Notes: generated from the letters alone by a model not told the origin. Shown: positions 43,988 to 52,377, numbered from the stretch's first letter. The stretch: DNA of 64,000 nucleotides from Arthrobacter saudimassiliensis (GCA_900016675.1 LN483070.1:248001-312000), one strand, 5' to 3'. A program made the numbers and translations.

Positions 43988-45598
43988 ATGCACCTCTCGG
44001 ACGCCCAGACCCTACCCGAGCTGCTGACGCAGATGGCGCGGCTCGGCGACCATCCCGCCGTCGTGGACGGAGACACCGTCGTCTCCTACCGTGACCTGGG
44101 CGGGCGGGTGGCCGAGGTGTCGCGCGGCTACCTGGCGCACGGGGTGCGGCGGGGCGACCGGGTGGCCGTGTGGTCGCCGAACCGGCTTGAGTTCATCCTC
44201 GCCATGCTCGGTGCGCAGGCGATCGGCGCCGCCGTCGTGCCCCTGAACACCCGCTTCACCGGCCACGAGGCGTCGGTGATCCTGGGCCGGTCCCGGGCCT
44301 CGGTGCTGGTGGTGGCGGGCGGCTTCCTGGGCCGGCGGCCGCTGCAGGCGCTGCGCGCCGCCGCGGCGGATGCCGGCCCGTCGGACGGACCGGTCTCGGG
44401 GCTGCCCTCGCTCGGCCTGGTGGTCGACCTGGACAGCGCCGCGGACACCGCCGGCGAGCTGTGCTGGGCGTCGCTGCTGGCATCGGGAACGGCGGCCGAC
44501 GACGCCGCGTACGCCGCCGCGGTCGCCGCGGTCACCCCGGATGACGTCTGCGACATCGTGTACACCTCGGGCACCACCGGCCTGCCCAAGGGCGTGATGA
44601 GCGCCCACCGGCAGACCCTCGGCGTGGCGCGGGCCTGGTCCGCCGGCGCGGACCTGGCCCCCGAGGACCGGTACGCGGTGGTGAACCCGTTCTTCCACGG
44701 GTTCGGCTACAAGGCCGGCATGATCGCCTGCCTGGTGGCCGGGGCCACGATCTACCCGGTGGAGACCTTCGACGCGACCGCGCTGCTGGAACTGATCCAG
44801 TCGGCCCGGATCACGGTGCTGCCCGGGGTGCCGACGATCTTCACGTCGCTGCTGAACCATCCCCAGCTGGCCGACTATGACACCTCGTCGCTGCGCTTCG
44901 CCATTGCCGGTGCCGCGACCGCCCCGGAGACGCTCTTCATGGACATGGTCCAGGTGCTGGGCTTCCGCAGGGTGGCGCAGGCCTACGGGCTGACCGAGTG
45001 CGTGGTGGCCACGCTGTCCCGCCCGGGCGAGGAGCTGGAACACGCCAAGCAGACCACCGGCCCCGCGGTGGACGGCATCGAAATCCGCGTCGTGGACGCC
45101 AACGGCACGGACCGGCCCGTCGGCGAGGACGGCGAGGTCCTGCTGCGCGGCGACAACGTCATGCTCGGCTACTTCGAGGACCCGGAGGCCACCGCCGCCG
45201 CGATCGACGCCGACGGCTGGTTCCACACCGGAGACATCGGCCGGCTGGACGAGCACGGCTGCCTGAAGATCACCGACCGGCTCAAGGACATGTTCATCGT
45301 GGGCGGCTTCAACGTGTATCCCGCCGAGATCGAAAACGTGCTGCGCCAGCATCCGGCGGTGAACGAGTCCGCCGTCGTCGGCGTCCCGGACGAGCGGATG
45401 GGCTCGGTGGGCCGGGCCTACGTGGCGCTGCTGCACGACGCCGATCCGGTGCCGACGGCGGAGGATCTGCGGGACTTCTGCCGGGCACGGCTGGCGAACT
45501 ACAAGCTGCCGCGGGAGTTCGTGATCGTGGAGGACTTCCCGCGCAACGGCACCGGCAAGGTGCTCAAGACCGAGCTGCGCCGGGTGGAACCGGCCTAG
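43988..45598 (+). CDS. fadD3: FadD3-type HIP-CoA synthetase
   Basis: A 536-residue ANL ligase. Motifs: P-loop YTSGTTGLPKG near residue 196, AYGLTE near 335, GWFHTGDIGRLDEHG near 412, DRLKDMFIVGGFNVYPAEIE near 432, and catalytic Lys in NGTGKVLKTELR near 522. Features shared with mycobacterial FadD3 and the divergent KstR2-like gene support HIP as substrate. It carries about 30 residues more than FadD3, mostly an Ala/Asp-rich loop near 115-165. The gene stands alone and ends at a hairpin (45645-45684). Confidence 0.87.
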   Translation: MHLSDAQTLPELLTQMARLGDHPAVVDGDTVVSYRDLGGRVAEVSRGYLAHGVRRGDRVAVWSPNRLEFILAMLGAQAIGAAVVPLNTRFTGHEASVILGRSRASVLVVAGGFLGRRPLQALRAAAADAGPSDGPVSGLPSLGLVVDLDSAADTAGELCWASLLASGTAADDAAYAAAVAAVTPDDVCDIVYTSGTTGLPKGVMSAHRQTLGVARAWSAGADLAPEDRYAVVNPFFHGFGYKAGMIACLVAGATIYPVETFDATALLELIQSARITVLPGVPTIFTSLLNHPQLADYDTSSLRFAIAGAATAPETLFMDMVQVLGFRRVAQAYGLTECVVATLSRPGEELEHAKQTTGPAVDGIEIRVVDANGTDRPVGEDGEVLLRGDNVMLGYFEDPEATAAAIDADGWFHTGDIGRLDEHGCLKITDRLKDMFIVGGFNVYPAEIENVLRQHPAVNESAVVGVPDERMGSVGRAYVALLHDADPVPTAEDLRDFCRARLANYKLPREFVIVEDFPRNGTGKVLKTELRRVEPA

Positions 45599-45644
45599 GC
45601 GGCTGGCCGGCCCGCCTAGGCCGGCAGGCCGGCGCCGGCACGCT

Positions 45645-45684
45645 GAAGGGGCCCGAGGAAGCATCAGCTCCCTCCGGCCCCTTC
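45645..45684. terminator. hairpin between convergent fadD3 and thiolase genes
   Basis: 14-bp stem, GAAGGGGCCCGAGG at 45645-45658 with CCTCCGGCCCCTTC at 45671-45684, one mismatch, 12-base loop, followed on the plus strand by a T-containing stretch. Confidence 0.75.
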
Positions 45685-45699
45685 TGCTGTGTCTGTTCC

Positions 45700-45752
45700 G
45701 TGTCCCGCCTCGGCGTCCCGCCTTCGGTGTTCCGCCTCTGCGTCCCGCGGTT
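45700..45752. repeat. degenerate 13/14-base tandem repeat
   Basis: Four imperfect units with the core G(T/C)GT(C/T)CCGCCT: starts at 45700, 45713, 45727 and 45740. It lies in the short space between the fadD3 terminator and the thiolase stop. No coding function is apparent. Confidence 0.6.
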
Positions 45753-45764
45753 GGCGGGACCGGG

Positions 45765-46985
45765 TCAGCTCAGCCGTTCGAGGATCATGGCCATGCCCTG
45801 GCCGCCGGCGACGCACATGGTCTCGACGGCGAACTGCTCGTCACGCTCCTGCAGGGCGTGGATCGCGGTGGTGGCCATCCGCGCGCCGGTCATGCCGAAG
45901 GGGTGGCCCAGGGCGATGGCGCCGCCGTTGACGTTGACCTTCTCCGGGTCCATGCCGATGTCCTCGATGGAGGGCAGGACCTGGGCGGCGAAGGCCTCGT
46001 TGAGCTCCATGATGTCCATGTCGGAGATGGACATCTTCGCGTTGGCCAGCGCGTTGCGGACGGCGCCGACCGGGCCGAGGCCCATCAGCTCCGGGGTCAT
46101 GGCGGAGACGCCGGTGGCCACGATGCGGGCCAGCGGCGTCAGTCCGAGCTCGGCGGCGCGGGTGTCGCTCATGATCACCAGGGCGGCCGCGCCGTCGTTC
46201 AGCGGGCAGCAGTTGGCGGCGGTGACGGTGCCGTGTTCACGGAAGACCGGCTGCAGCGTCGAGAGCTTCTCCAGCGTGACGCCGGCGCGCGGGCCGTCGT
46301 CCGCGGACACCACGGTTCCGTCCGGCAGCACGACGGGCGTGATGTCGGTGGTCCAGAAGCCGCGGGCCGCAGCGGCCTCGGCACGGTTCTGGCTCAGCAC
46401 GGCCCACTCGTCCTGCGCGGCGCGGGAGACGCCGCGGACCTGCGCGACGTTCTCGGCGGTGTCACCCATGGCGATGTAGATGTCGGGCAGCTCCCCGTTG
46501 TCCCGGGGGTCGCTCCAGCGCGCATCCGGGTCCTTGGCCAGCTGCTTCGTGCGCTCCATGGGCGCGAACCAGGCGGGGTTCTTGGTGTCCGGCAGGCCGT
46601 CGGACTTGCCCAGGCCGAAGCGGGAGACGGTTTCGACGCCGGCGGAGATGAAGACGTCGCCCTCGCCGGCCTTGATGGCATGCAGCGCCATCCGGGCGGT
46701 CTGCAGCGAGGAGGAGCAGTAGCGGTGCACGGTGGTGCCGGGCACGGTGTCCAGGCCCAGCTGCATGGCCACGATCCGGGCAATGTTGTAGCCCTGTTCG
46801 CCGGCCGGCTGCGCGCAACCCATCATCAGGTCCTCGACCGAGTGCGGGTCCAGGGCCGGCACCGCCTCCAGGGCCGCGCGGACCATCTGGGCGGCGAGGT
46901 CGTCCGCGCGCATTTCGCGCAGCGACCCCTTGTGGGCGCGTCCGATGGGTGAACGGACTGCGGAAACGATAACCGCCTCGGTCAT
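45765..46985 (-). CDS. acetyl-CoA acyltransferase (thiolase, FadA5/FadA-like)
   Basis: A 406-residue thiolase from ATG 46985 with AAAGGAG nine bases upstream. Nucleophile Cys90 is in VHRYCSSSLQTA, catalytic His in GGAIALGHPFGMTG and second Cys in MCVAGGQG. Asn/Glu/Ala (ELNEAFAAQ) precede. The YCSSSLQ context is like FadA5, the steroid side-chain thiolase, but general degradative thiolases share it, so I leave the symbol empty. It overlaps the upstream SDR by ATGA and shares that operon's palindrome. Confidence 0.88.
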   Translation of the reverse strand: MTEAVIVSAVRSPIGRAHKGSLREMRADDLAAQMVRAALEAVPALDPHSVEDLMMGCAQPAGEQGYNIARIVAMQLGLDTVPGTTVHRYCSSSLQTARMALHAIKAGEGDVFISAGVETVSRFGLGKSDGLPDTKNPAWFAPMERTKQLAKDPDARWSDPRDNGELPDIYIAMGDTAENVAQVRGVSRAAQDEWAVLSQNRAEAAAARGFWTTDITPVVLPDGTVVSADDGPRAGVTLEKLSTLQPVFREHGTVTAANCCPLNDGAAALVIMSDTRAAELGLTPLARIVATGVSAMTPELMGLGPVGAVRNALANAKMSISDMDIMELNEAFAAQVLPSIEDIGMDPEKVNVNGGAIALGHPFGMTGARMATTAIHALQERDEQFAVETMCVAGGQGMAMILERLS

Positions 46986-47803
46986 GACTGTGCTCCTTTG
47001 GCTGTGGATGGTCGCAGGGTCTGTGCGTTGGGAGTGTGCGCGAGGAAGGCCGGCCATTCCCCGCCGCCGTCGACGTCGAGGACGGCTCCGGTGATGTGGC
47101 CGGCCAGGTCGGAGGCGAGCATCACGCAGGCCGAGCCGATCTCCGCCGGGGCGGCCAGCCGGCCGCGGGGAATGGTGGCCGCCACCCGGGCGTAGCTGTC
47201 CGCGTCGCCGTAGTGATCGGCTGCGCCGTCGGTGGCGACCAGCCCGCAGCTGACGGCGTTCACCCGGATGCGCGGCGCCCACTCCACGGCCAGGCTGCCG
47301 GTCAGCGATTCCAGCGCCGCCTTGGCCGCTCCGTAGACGGCGGTGCCCGGGCTGGGCCGGCGGGCGCTGATCGAGGTGATGTTGATGATCGAGCCGCCCT
47401 GCTCCTGGGCCATCATGACCGGATGCACGGCCCGGGCCACGTGGGCGGCGGAGAGGAAATTCAGTTCCGTCACGGCCCGCTGGTACCGGGCCGACCCCTC
47501 CTCGAAGGGCCCGAACGGGGAGCCGCCGGCGTTGTTGACGACGACGTCGATCCGGCCGCGGCGGGCGGCGACGTCGTCGATCCAGGCGCGCACCTGTTCG
47601 TCGTCGCGCACGTCCAGCCGGCTGAACCGGACCGCCGCCGCCTCCTCGGCAGGGGCGGATGCATCGGATGCCGGTTCGGTGCGGCCGCAGGTCTCCACCG
47701 TGGCGCCGGCCGCGAGGAAGGCATCGACGACGCCGGCGCCCACGCCCCGGGCACCGCCGGTGACCAGGACGACGCGCCCTGTGAGGTCAATGGTGATCGA
47801 CAT
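46982..47803 (-). CDS. SDR family oxidoreductase (Rv3548c/Rv3549c-like)
   Basis: A 273-residue SDR from ATG 47803. Cofactor motif TGGARGVG, VNNAGGSPFGPF, NITSISARRPS, VYGAAKAA and a C-terminal GAVLDVDGGGEWP. The last residues after that motif are extended. In M. tuberculosis an SDR pair stands next to fadA5 (Rv3546) and the ipd genes; the SDR-thiolase pairing here resembles that. Upstream, 40 bases before the start, is a regulon palindrome. Confidence 0.85.
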   Translation of the reverse strand: MSITIDLTGRVVLVTGGARGVGAGVVDAFLAAGATVETCGRTEPASDASAPAEEAAAVRFSRLDVRDDEQVRAWIDDVAARRGRIDVVVNNAGGSPFGPFEEGSARYQRAVTELNFLSAAHVARAVHPVMMAQEQGGSIINITSISARRPSPGTAVYGAAKAALESLTGSLAVEWAPRIRVNAVSCGLVATDGAADHYGDADSYARVAATIPRGRLAAPAEIGSACVMLASDLAGHITGAVLDVDGGGEWPAFLAHTPNAQTLRPSTAKGAQS

Positions 47804-47842
47804 GAGTTTCCCGTCCTCATCGCAACAGTATGAAAGCAACCT

Positions 47843-47860
47843 ACCAAACAAATGCTAGGT
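47843..47860. promoter_or_regulatory. KstR2-like palindrome upstream of the SDR-thiolase operon
   Basis: ACCAAACA-AA-TGCTAGGT; matches the consensus at nearly every half-site position. Forty bases before the SDR start, on the minus-strand side of a 244-base divergent gap. Confidence 0.75.
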
Positions 47861-47960
47861 TGTCTCCTGATGTGCGGGGGGGCTTTCTCGATGCCCTCCC
47901 GACCGCGGCGCAAAGTGGAGCAGATCTGCTGAACTGGTCAAAACTTGCCTCCTCAACAAA

Positions 47961-47978
47961 CCAAACAATTGTTTGTGT
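47961..47978. promoter_or_regulatory. KstR2-like palindrome upstream of the thioesterase gene
   Basis: ACCAAACA-AT-TGTTTGTG, with a perfect inner CAAACA-AT-TGTTTG core (a 14-base palindrome). Seventy bases upstream of the ATG at 48048. It is the second site in this gap, which suggests separate control of each direction. Confidence 0.7.
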
Positions 47979-48047
47979 ACGATGGCCTGCGAATCCGGTC
48001 CGGGCGGGTCAGGCCGCCGCGGCCACCCTGACGATGAGGGGCAAGAA

Positions 48048-48509
48048 ATGGCATCCCAGCAGACCGCAGAACCGAGCGGCGAAACCCGACGGCCCGTGCT
48101 GCACCGGCACACCCAGCGCCTGAGCTACGCCGACACGGATCCGGCCGGCATCCTCTACTACGCCACCTGGTTTCCACGGATGGAAGCACTGCAGACCGAG
48201 TGGCTGTTCCTCAACGGACTACGCCAGGACACCCTGCTGGAACGGTTCGGCTGGTGGACCGTCTCACGCGCGACGCATTGCGATTACCTCGCCGCCGCAC
48301 GACTGTTCGATGAAATCACCATCGAGCTCAGGGTCGGTGACATCGGCACATCGTCGGTCCGCTTCGACTTCGAAATGTGGCGCCCTGCCGATCGGACCCT
48401 CGTCGCGACGGCGTCGAACTGGCTGGTGACGGTCTCACCCGATCAGCGGCCTATCCGCATCCCGGAGATACTGCTCCGCTGCCTGGACGGCACGGGCAAC
48501 GACGCCTGA
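48048..48509 (+). CDS. hot-dog fold acyl-CoA thioesterase
   Basis: A 153-residue 4HBT-family protein from ATG 48048, with GAGGGG nine bases upstream. The catalytic segment Y-x-D-T-D-PAGILYYATWFPRMEA fits the 4-hydroxybenzoyl-CoA thioesterase subgroup with Asp in YADTDPAG. The rest is the single hot-dog domain. Likely role: release of a stalled CoA ester or recycling of CoA in the pathway. It is monocistronic and preceded by an operator. The 4HBT class also includes YbgC-type proteins of other function. Confidence 0.8.
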   Translation: MASQQTAEPSGETRRPVLHRHTQRLSYADTDPAGILYYATWFPRMEALQTEWLFLNGLRQDTLLERFGWWTVSRATHCDYLAAARLFDEITIELRVGDIGTSSVRFDFEMWRPADRTLVATASNWLVTVSPDQRPIRIPEILLRCLDGTGNDA

Positions 48510-48540
48510 GGACCGGCGGGCCCCGGCAGCCCGCGTGCGG

Positions 48541-49317
48541 CTAGGGCACCCTGCCGGCACGGGCAGCACGGAAGTCCACCGGTTTCTTGTTCAGGAAGCC
48601 CTCCCGCGCCAGCGCATACTCGGGACCGGCGAGCAGCTCGGACTGCACATCCAGCTCCCGCTGCGCGGCAGCCCGGAGGGCGGGCGCCTCCGCCTCGCGC
48701 AGCAGCCTCTTCGTCTCCCGCACCGCCGTCCGGGGCGCGGAGGCCAGGCGGTCGAGCAGCTGGTCCACCCGTCCCGGCAGGTCGGCGTCGGGCACCACCT
48801 CGCCCACCAGCCCCCACTCGGCGGCCAGGGCCGCGGGGATCCGCTCCCCGCCGAAGGCCATTCGCGCGGCGCGGGCCCGGCCGGCGCCGGCGAGCACGCT
48901 GTGGGTGGCACCGCCGTCGGGAACCAGCCCGAGCGGCAGGAAGGGCAGCAGGAAGAACGCGGATTCGGCGGCCAGCACCAGGTCGCAGGCCAGCGCGATG
49001 GACGCTCCCACCCCGGCGGCCGGGCCGTTGACCGCCGCCACGACCGGCACCGGCACCTCCGCAATCAGGTTCACCAGCGCACCTGCGGCATCAACGGTCT
49101 CAGCGGTCACGTCCGTGCCGAGATCGGCCCCGGTGCAGAACGCGCGCCCCGTTCCGGTGAGGACGACGGCATCCGCGTCGCGTGCGGCGTCGAGACCGTC
49201 CGCCAGGGCGCGCAGCGCGGCGGTGGACAGTGCATTGAGCCGGTCCGGCCCGTTGATTCGCAGCCAGGCCACGCCGTTGCGGAACTCGGCCAGGATTTCG
49301 GTCTCAGCAGACGCCAT
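48541..49317 (-). CDS. enoyl-CoA hydratase/isomerase family protein
   Basis: A 258-residue crotonase from ATG 49317, chosen because GGAGG sits eight bases upstream; a GTG three codons earlier has no such site. It shows the oxyanion strand TGTGRAFCTGADL, AAVNGPAAGVGASIALACDLVLA, LGLVPDGGATH and a C-terminal helix AREGFLNKKPVDF. The hydratase Glu pair is only partly conserved (no clear first Glu in AGVGAS), so an isomerase is also possible. Divergent from the OYE gene with a palindrome between. Confidence 0.85.
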   Translation of the reverse strand: MASAETEILAEFRNGVAWLRINGPDRLNALSTAALRALADGLDAARDADAVVLTGTGRAFCTGADLGTDVTAETVDAAGALVNLIAEVPVPVVAAVNGPAAGVGASIALACDLVLAAESAFFLLPFLPLGLVPDGGATHSVLAGAGRARAARMAFGGERIPAALAAEWGLVGEVVPDADLPGRVDQLLDRLASAPRTAVRETKRLLREAEAPALRAAAQRELDVQSELLAGPEYALAREGFLNKKPVDFRAARAGRVP

Positions 49318-49359
49318 GCGCGCCACCTCCAGTTCATCCGGTTACGTTTCGTGCACGCT

Positions 49360-49377
49360 ACCAAACTATTGCTTGGT
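49360..49377. promoter_or_regulatory. KstR2-like palindrome between crotonase and OYE genes
   Basis: ACCAAACT-AT-TGCTTGGT in the 71-base divergent gap between starts at 49317 and 49389. In an extended form TACCAA(A/G)...TTGGTA it is nearly perfect. Confidence 0.75.
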
Positions 49378-49388
49378 ATTGTCGACGC

Positions 49389-50597
49389 ATGATCGAGAAC
49401 GCAGCTCCGGAATCCGCGACCGTGCCGGCTCTTTTCACGCCGCTGACCATCCGCGGAGTGACGCTTCGGGACCGTGCGGGCGTCTCCCCCATGTGCATGT
49501 ACTCGGCCTCGGACGGCATGGTGGACGACTTCCACCTGGCTCATCTGGGCCGCTTTGCCCTCGGCGGGGCCGGTCTGGTGATCGTCGAGGCGACGGCCGT
49601 CGAGGAGCGCGGACGCATCTCACATCACGACCTGGGCCTGTGGAAGGACGAACAGCTGCCGGGAATGCGCCGCCTCGCGGCATTCCTCAGCGCACAGGGC
49701 GCGGTGCCGGGCATCCAGCTGGGCCACGCGGGCCGAAAGGCCTCGGTGCGTGAGCCCTGGCGGGCCGGCGCTCCGCTGGATGCCTCCGACGCCGACGCCG
49801 GGCTGGCCCCCTGGCCTGTCGTCGCCCCTTCGGCCCTGCCCGCCGGCCCCGGCTGGCCGGTGCCCCATGAACTCACCGCCGACGAGGTCGCGGGAACGGT
49901 CACTCAGTGGGTCGCCGCAGCCGAACGCGCCGTGGCCGCCGGATTCCGCTTCATCGAGCTGCACGGCGCCCACGGCTACCTGCTGCATTCCTTCCTGTCG
50001 CCGGTCTCCAACACCCGCACCGACCGCTTCGGCGGCGACACGGAGCGCCGCATGCGCTACCCGCTTGAGGTCATCGCGGCGGTGCGCGCCGTGCTTCCTG
50101 AGGACGTGATCCTGTCCTACCGGCTCTCAGCCGTGGACGGCGTGGCCGAGGGCGGGATGGAGTTCGATGACCTCGTCGAGTTTGCCCGCCGGGCTGCCGC
50201 GGCAGGCGTCGACGTCGTCGACACCTCCTCCGGCGGCATCAGCGCCGACCGGTCCACGGACACCCGCGTGCGCCGGGGCTTTGCGTTCCACGCCGATTTC
50301 GCCCGCGAGCTCAAGCGGCGCTCCGGCGCGCTCGTCGCCTGCGTCGGTTTCATCCTGGACCCTGAGCAGGCCAGCGCTCTCGTGGCGGCCGGCGACGCGG
50401 ACCTTGTGCTCCTGGGGCGGGAGATGCTGGACAACCCGAATTGGGTCCAGCATGCCCGCCGCGAGCTCGACGCCGACGAGGCCGGACATTGGGACGTGCG
50501 CTTCGGCAGCGCCCTGATGCCGCGCCGTCGCACCCTGGCACAGCTCGCCGCGGCCGGTGAAACCCCCATGGCCCGCTTCCAGCCCGTCAGTTCGTAG
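49389..50597 (+). CDS. old yellow enzyme (YqjM-like NADH:flavin oxidoreductase)
   Basis: A 402-residue OYE. The YqjM-class signature is clear: Cys36 in VSPMCMYSA, the FMN/substrate pair HGAH in IELHGAHGYLLHSFLSP near residue 197, and the C-terminal LVLLGREMLDNPNW. It starts at ATG 49389 eleven bases after the palindrome. Enzymes of this class reduce activated C=C bonds; an enone among the steroid intermediates would be a natural substrate, which is inference from location. It overlaps no other gene, and the SnoaL operon follows convergently. Confidence 0.9.
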   Translation: MIENAAPESATVPALFTPLTIRGVTLRDRAGVSPMCMYSASDGMVDDFHLAHLGRFALGGAGLVIVEATAVEERGRISHHDLGLWKDEQLPGMRRLAAFLSAQGAVPGIQLGHAGRKASVREPWRAGAPLDASDADAGLAPWPVVAPSALPAGPGWPVPHELTADEVAGTVTQWVAAAERAVAAGFRFIELHGAHGYLLHSFLSPVSNTRTDRFGGDTERRMRYPLEVIAAVRAVLPEDVILSYRLSAVDGVAEGGMEFDDLVEFARRAAAAGVDVVDTSSGGISADRSTDTRVRRGFAFHADFARELKRRSGALVACVGFILDPEQASALVAAGDADLVLLGREMLDNPNWVQHARRELDADEAGHWDVRFGSALMPRRRTLAQLAAAGETPMARFQPVSS

Positions 50598-50626
50598 GCG
50601 GGCGGGGAGCCGCTGCGCCGGGGAGA

Positions 50627-51085
50627 TCAGCGGGCAAGCAGATCCCGCGCCGATTCGTCCCCGGTCAGCAGGGCGTTGGTCCGGTTCGCGACGCGCCATC
50701 CGTCGTCGGTCCGCGTGAGGGTCCAGTGGTTGGCGCTCACACGTTCGGCGACCCAGATTCCGTCCCGGTGGACGAGCACGACCGAGTGGTTCACCGCGGT
50801 GGCCGTGTCGCCGTCGATCCTCACTGATGGGGCACTGAGGAAATGCGCGCAGCCGGCTGCCATGAGTTCCCGATGCGATTCAAGCTCCACCAGGCCGCCG
50901 ATCTCCGCTCCGCGGAGCGTGGTCGTCTCGCCGGCCATCTCGAAGGAGTAGGAGCCGCCCTCGGCCCAGAGCGCGCCGATCCCGGCCCCGTTCCCCGAGT
51001 CGGCCAGGGGGCCGTACCCGGCAATCAGGTCGAGGATGCAGGCGCGGTCTTCGAGCGCCCGCAGGCGCTCCTCCAGGCCGCTCAC
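50627..51085 (-). CDS. SnoaL-like (NTF2 superfamily) protein
   Basis: A 152-residue NTF2-like protein from ATG 51085, in an ATGA overlap with the upstream gene. Features: helix 1 LRALEDRACILDLIAGYGPLADSG, then the Asp-containing strand pair GSYSFEMAG, and HSVVLVHRDGIWVAERVSANHWTLTR-type sheet. It is the SnoaL_4 group found in steroid and aromatic catabolic clusters, sometimes as isomerase or dehydratase. No residue set in it fixes a reaction. It ends convergently to the OYE gene. Confidence 0.75.
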   Translation of the reverse strand: MSGLEERLRALEDRACILDLIAGYGPLADSGNGAGIGALWAEGGSYSFEMAGETTTLRGAEIGGLVELESHRELMAAGCAHFLSAPSVRIDGDTATAVNHSVVLVHRDGIWVAERVSANHWTLTRTDDGWRVANRTNALLTGDESARDLLAR

Positions 51086-51855
51086 CAGTCCTGCCAGGGG
51101 ACGATGGTGCGCAGGGTGGAGGAGAAGAGCACTTCCCCGGGCTCCCCCGGCGCGCCTTCCGCGGCGCCGAGTGCATCTTCGACAGCCTGAATCCGCCGCC
51201 CGGTTTCCTGGACCTCCTCGTCCAGATACAGCAGGCGGATCCGCAGGCTGCCTGGCTGCCGGTCTTCGGAGCCGTCAAAGGGCAGCGAGCTGTGCTGCTG
51301 GAGGTGGCTGAAGGAGAACGTCCAGGCCCCCGCCACTCCCTCCGTGGCCAGGAGGCCGGGGATCAGCTCCCGGTCCTCCCATGCGAACCGGCTGTGCACC
51401 TGGGGGGCGTGCGGCTCCTCGTAGCGGGTCAGCGTGAGGTGAAGGCCGCGGTTGGGGCGGTAGGGAAGAACATCGGGGCTGACCAAGGCCCGGGGGGACG
51501 AATATCCCTTCACCGGGCGAAAGAAACCCAGGAGCGGCCGCTGGACACCGGGAATGATCGGGCCCCGGCCCCACTGATACGACGCTTCCCCGAGCCGGTC
51601 CCACTCCGCGACGCTCTCCTCGACCGGTGAACGGAACCAATACATGGCGACGTAGTCCGTGCCGGCGAAGGGGCCCGCGGCGTGCCCAGCGCGGCCCTCG
51701 GGCGTGCGTGTCCGGGCCCAGCGGTCTCCCCAGGCCACGCCTGGGAGAGCCAGGTTCTCGGGGCGGTGGTCCAGCTGGTGCCATCGGTTGTACGGACCAT
51801 GCTGCGACTCATCCGTAAGTTCGACGAACGAGAAAAAGGCCAGTTCAGCGGGCAA
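51082..51855 (-). CDS. hypothetical two-repeat dimeric alpha/beta-barrel protein, TTG start
   Basis: I assign a 257-residue product starting at TTG 51855 because GGAGGAG lies six bases upstream; the longer ATG frame to 51981 adds a Gly/Pro-rich leader that is unlikely to be real. Two alpha/beta units of the ferredoxin-like barrel type are suggested: the first begins AFFSFVELTDESQ and carries YNRWHQLDHRPENLALPGV; the second begins LHLTLTRYEEP. Such folds include EthD and stress-barrel proteins that bind small hydrophobic molecules. It is coupled to the SnoaL gene. Function is unknown. Confidence 0.65.
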   Translation of the reverse strand: MPAELAFFSFVELTDESQHGPYNRWHQLDHRPENLALPGVAWGDRWARTRTPEGRAGHAAGPFAGTDYVAMYWFRSPVEESVAEWDRLGEASYQWGRGPIIPGVQRPLLGFFRPVKGYSSPRALVSPDVLPYRPNRGLHLTLTRYEEPHAPQVHSRFAWEDRELIPGLLATEGVAGAWTFSFSHLQQHSSLPFDGSEDRQPGSLRIRLLYLDEEVQETGRRIQAVEDALGAAEGAPGEPGEVLFSSTLRTIVPWQDW

Positions 51856-52002
51856 TGCGGCTCCTCCGGTCAGCGCGTGTCCGAGCACGCTACCAAGTGG
51901 GGCGGGTACCTGCGCGCCGCAGTCCCACCCTGAGGGACCGGCGCCCAGGGAACCGGTCAAGGGCCAGTTCGCAGCCGGCACTCACGGGGAGGGGGCTTAA
52001 AC

Positions 52003-52036
52003 AGGTCAGGCCCCGCAGCGCTGCGGGGCCTGACCT
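52003..52036 (-). terminator. terminator of the first (promoter-distal) 5S rRNA gene
   Basis: A perfect 34-base palindrome, AGGTCAGGCCCCGCAGC and its complement with no spacer, beginning 14 bases beyond the 3' end of the 5S gene on the minus strand. As RNA it gives a strong hairpin. Confidence 0.85.
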
Positions 52037-52050
52037 GATTCAAAAGATGT

Positions 52051-52167
52051 CCGGCGGTGACCTACTCTCCCACACCCTCCCGGGTGCAGTACCATCGGCG
52101 CTGTGGGTCTTAGCTTCCGGGTTCGGAATGGGACCGGGCGTTTCCCCCACGCTATGACCGCCGTAAC
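52051..52167 (-). rRNA. rrf: 5S ribosomal RNA (copy A)
   Basis: On the minus strand the sequence begins GTTACGGCGGTCATAGCG and ends GTCACCGCCGGAC-type, with the universally conserved CCCATTCCGAAC loop and the GAGAGTAGG strand. It is 117 bases long and its 5' and 3' ends pair as helix I. It differs from copy B by one base (A for G in the CATAGC / CACAGC region). There is no 23S or 16S gene next to it in the window. Confidence 0.95.
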
Positions 52168-52334
52168 CCTGTGTCCGTGCTTTCGCCGGAAATCCTGGGT
52201 CACAGTCCGCCGGCCCGTGACAGCCTGATCGGCTGACGCGATCCTGCGGCGTGATGCGTTTCCATCTTACCCCCGGTTGGAGCCGCCGCTGACCACGGGC
52301 CTCTGCTTACCGTTACCGGGTGTGTTAAATGGGT

Positions 52335-52362
52335 GAGGGCCCCGCGTCGTTGCGGGGCCCTC
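52335..52362 (-). terminator. terminator of the upstream 5S rRNA gene
   Basis: 11-bp stem GAGGGCCCCGC (52335-52345) with GCGGGGCCCTC (52352-52362) and a 6-base loop, 15 bases past the end of 5S copy B on the minus strand. Confidence 0.8.
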
Positions 52363-52377
52363 CCTGTTAATGGTTGT

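Noticed and set aside
51892-51909. ACCAAGTG GG GCGGGTAC, a possible further regulon site
   Set aside because: Only the left half matches the consensus; the right half matches at no position, so it was not counted.
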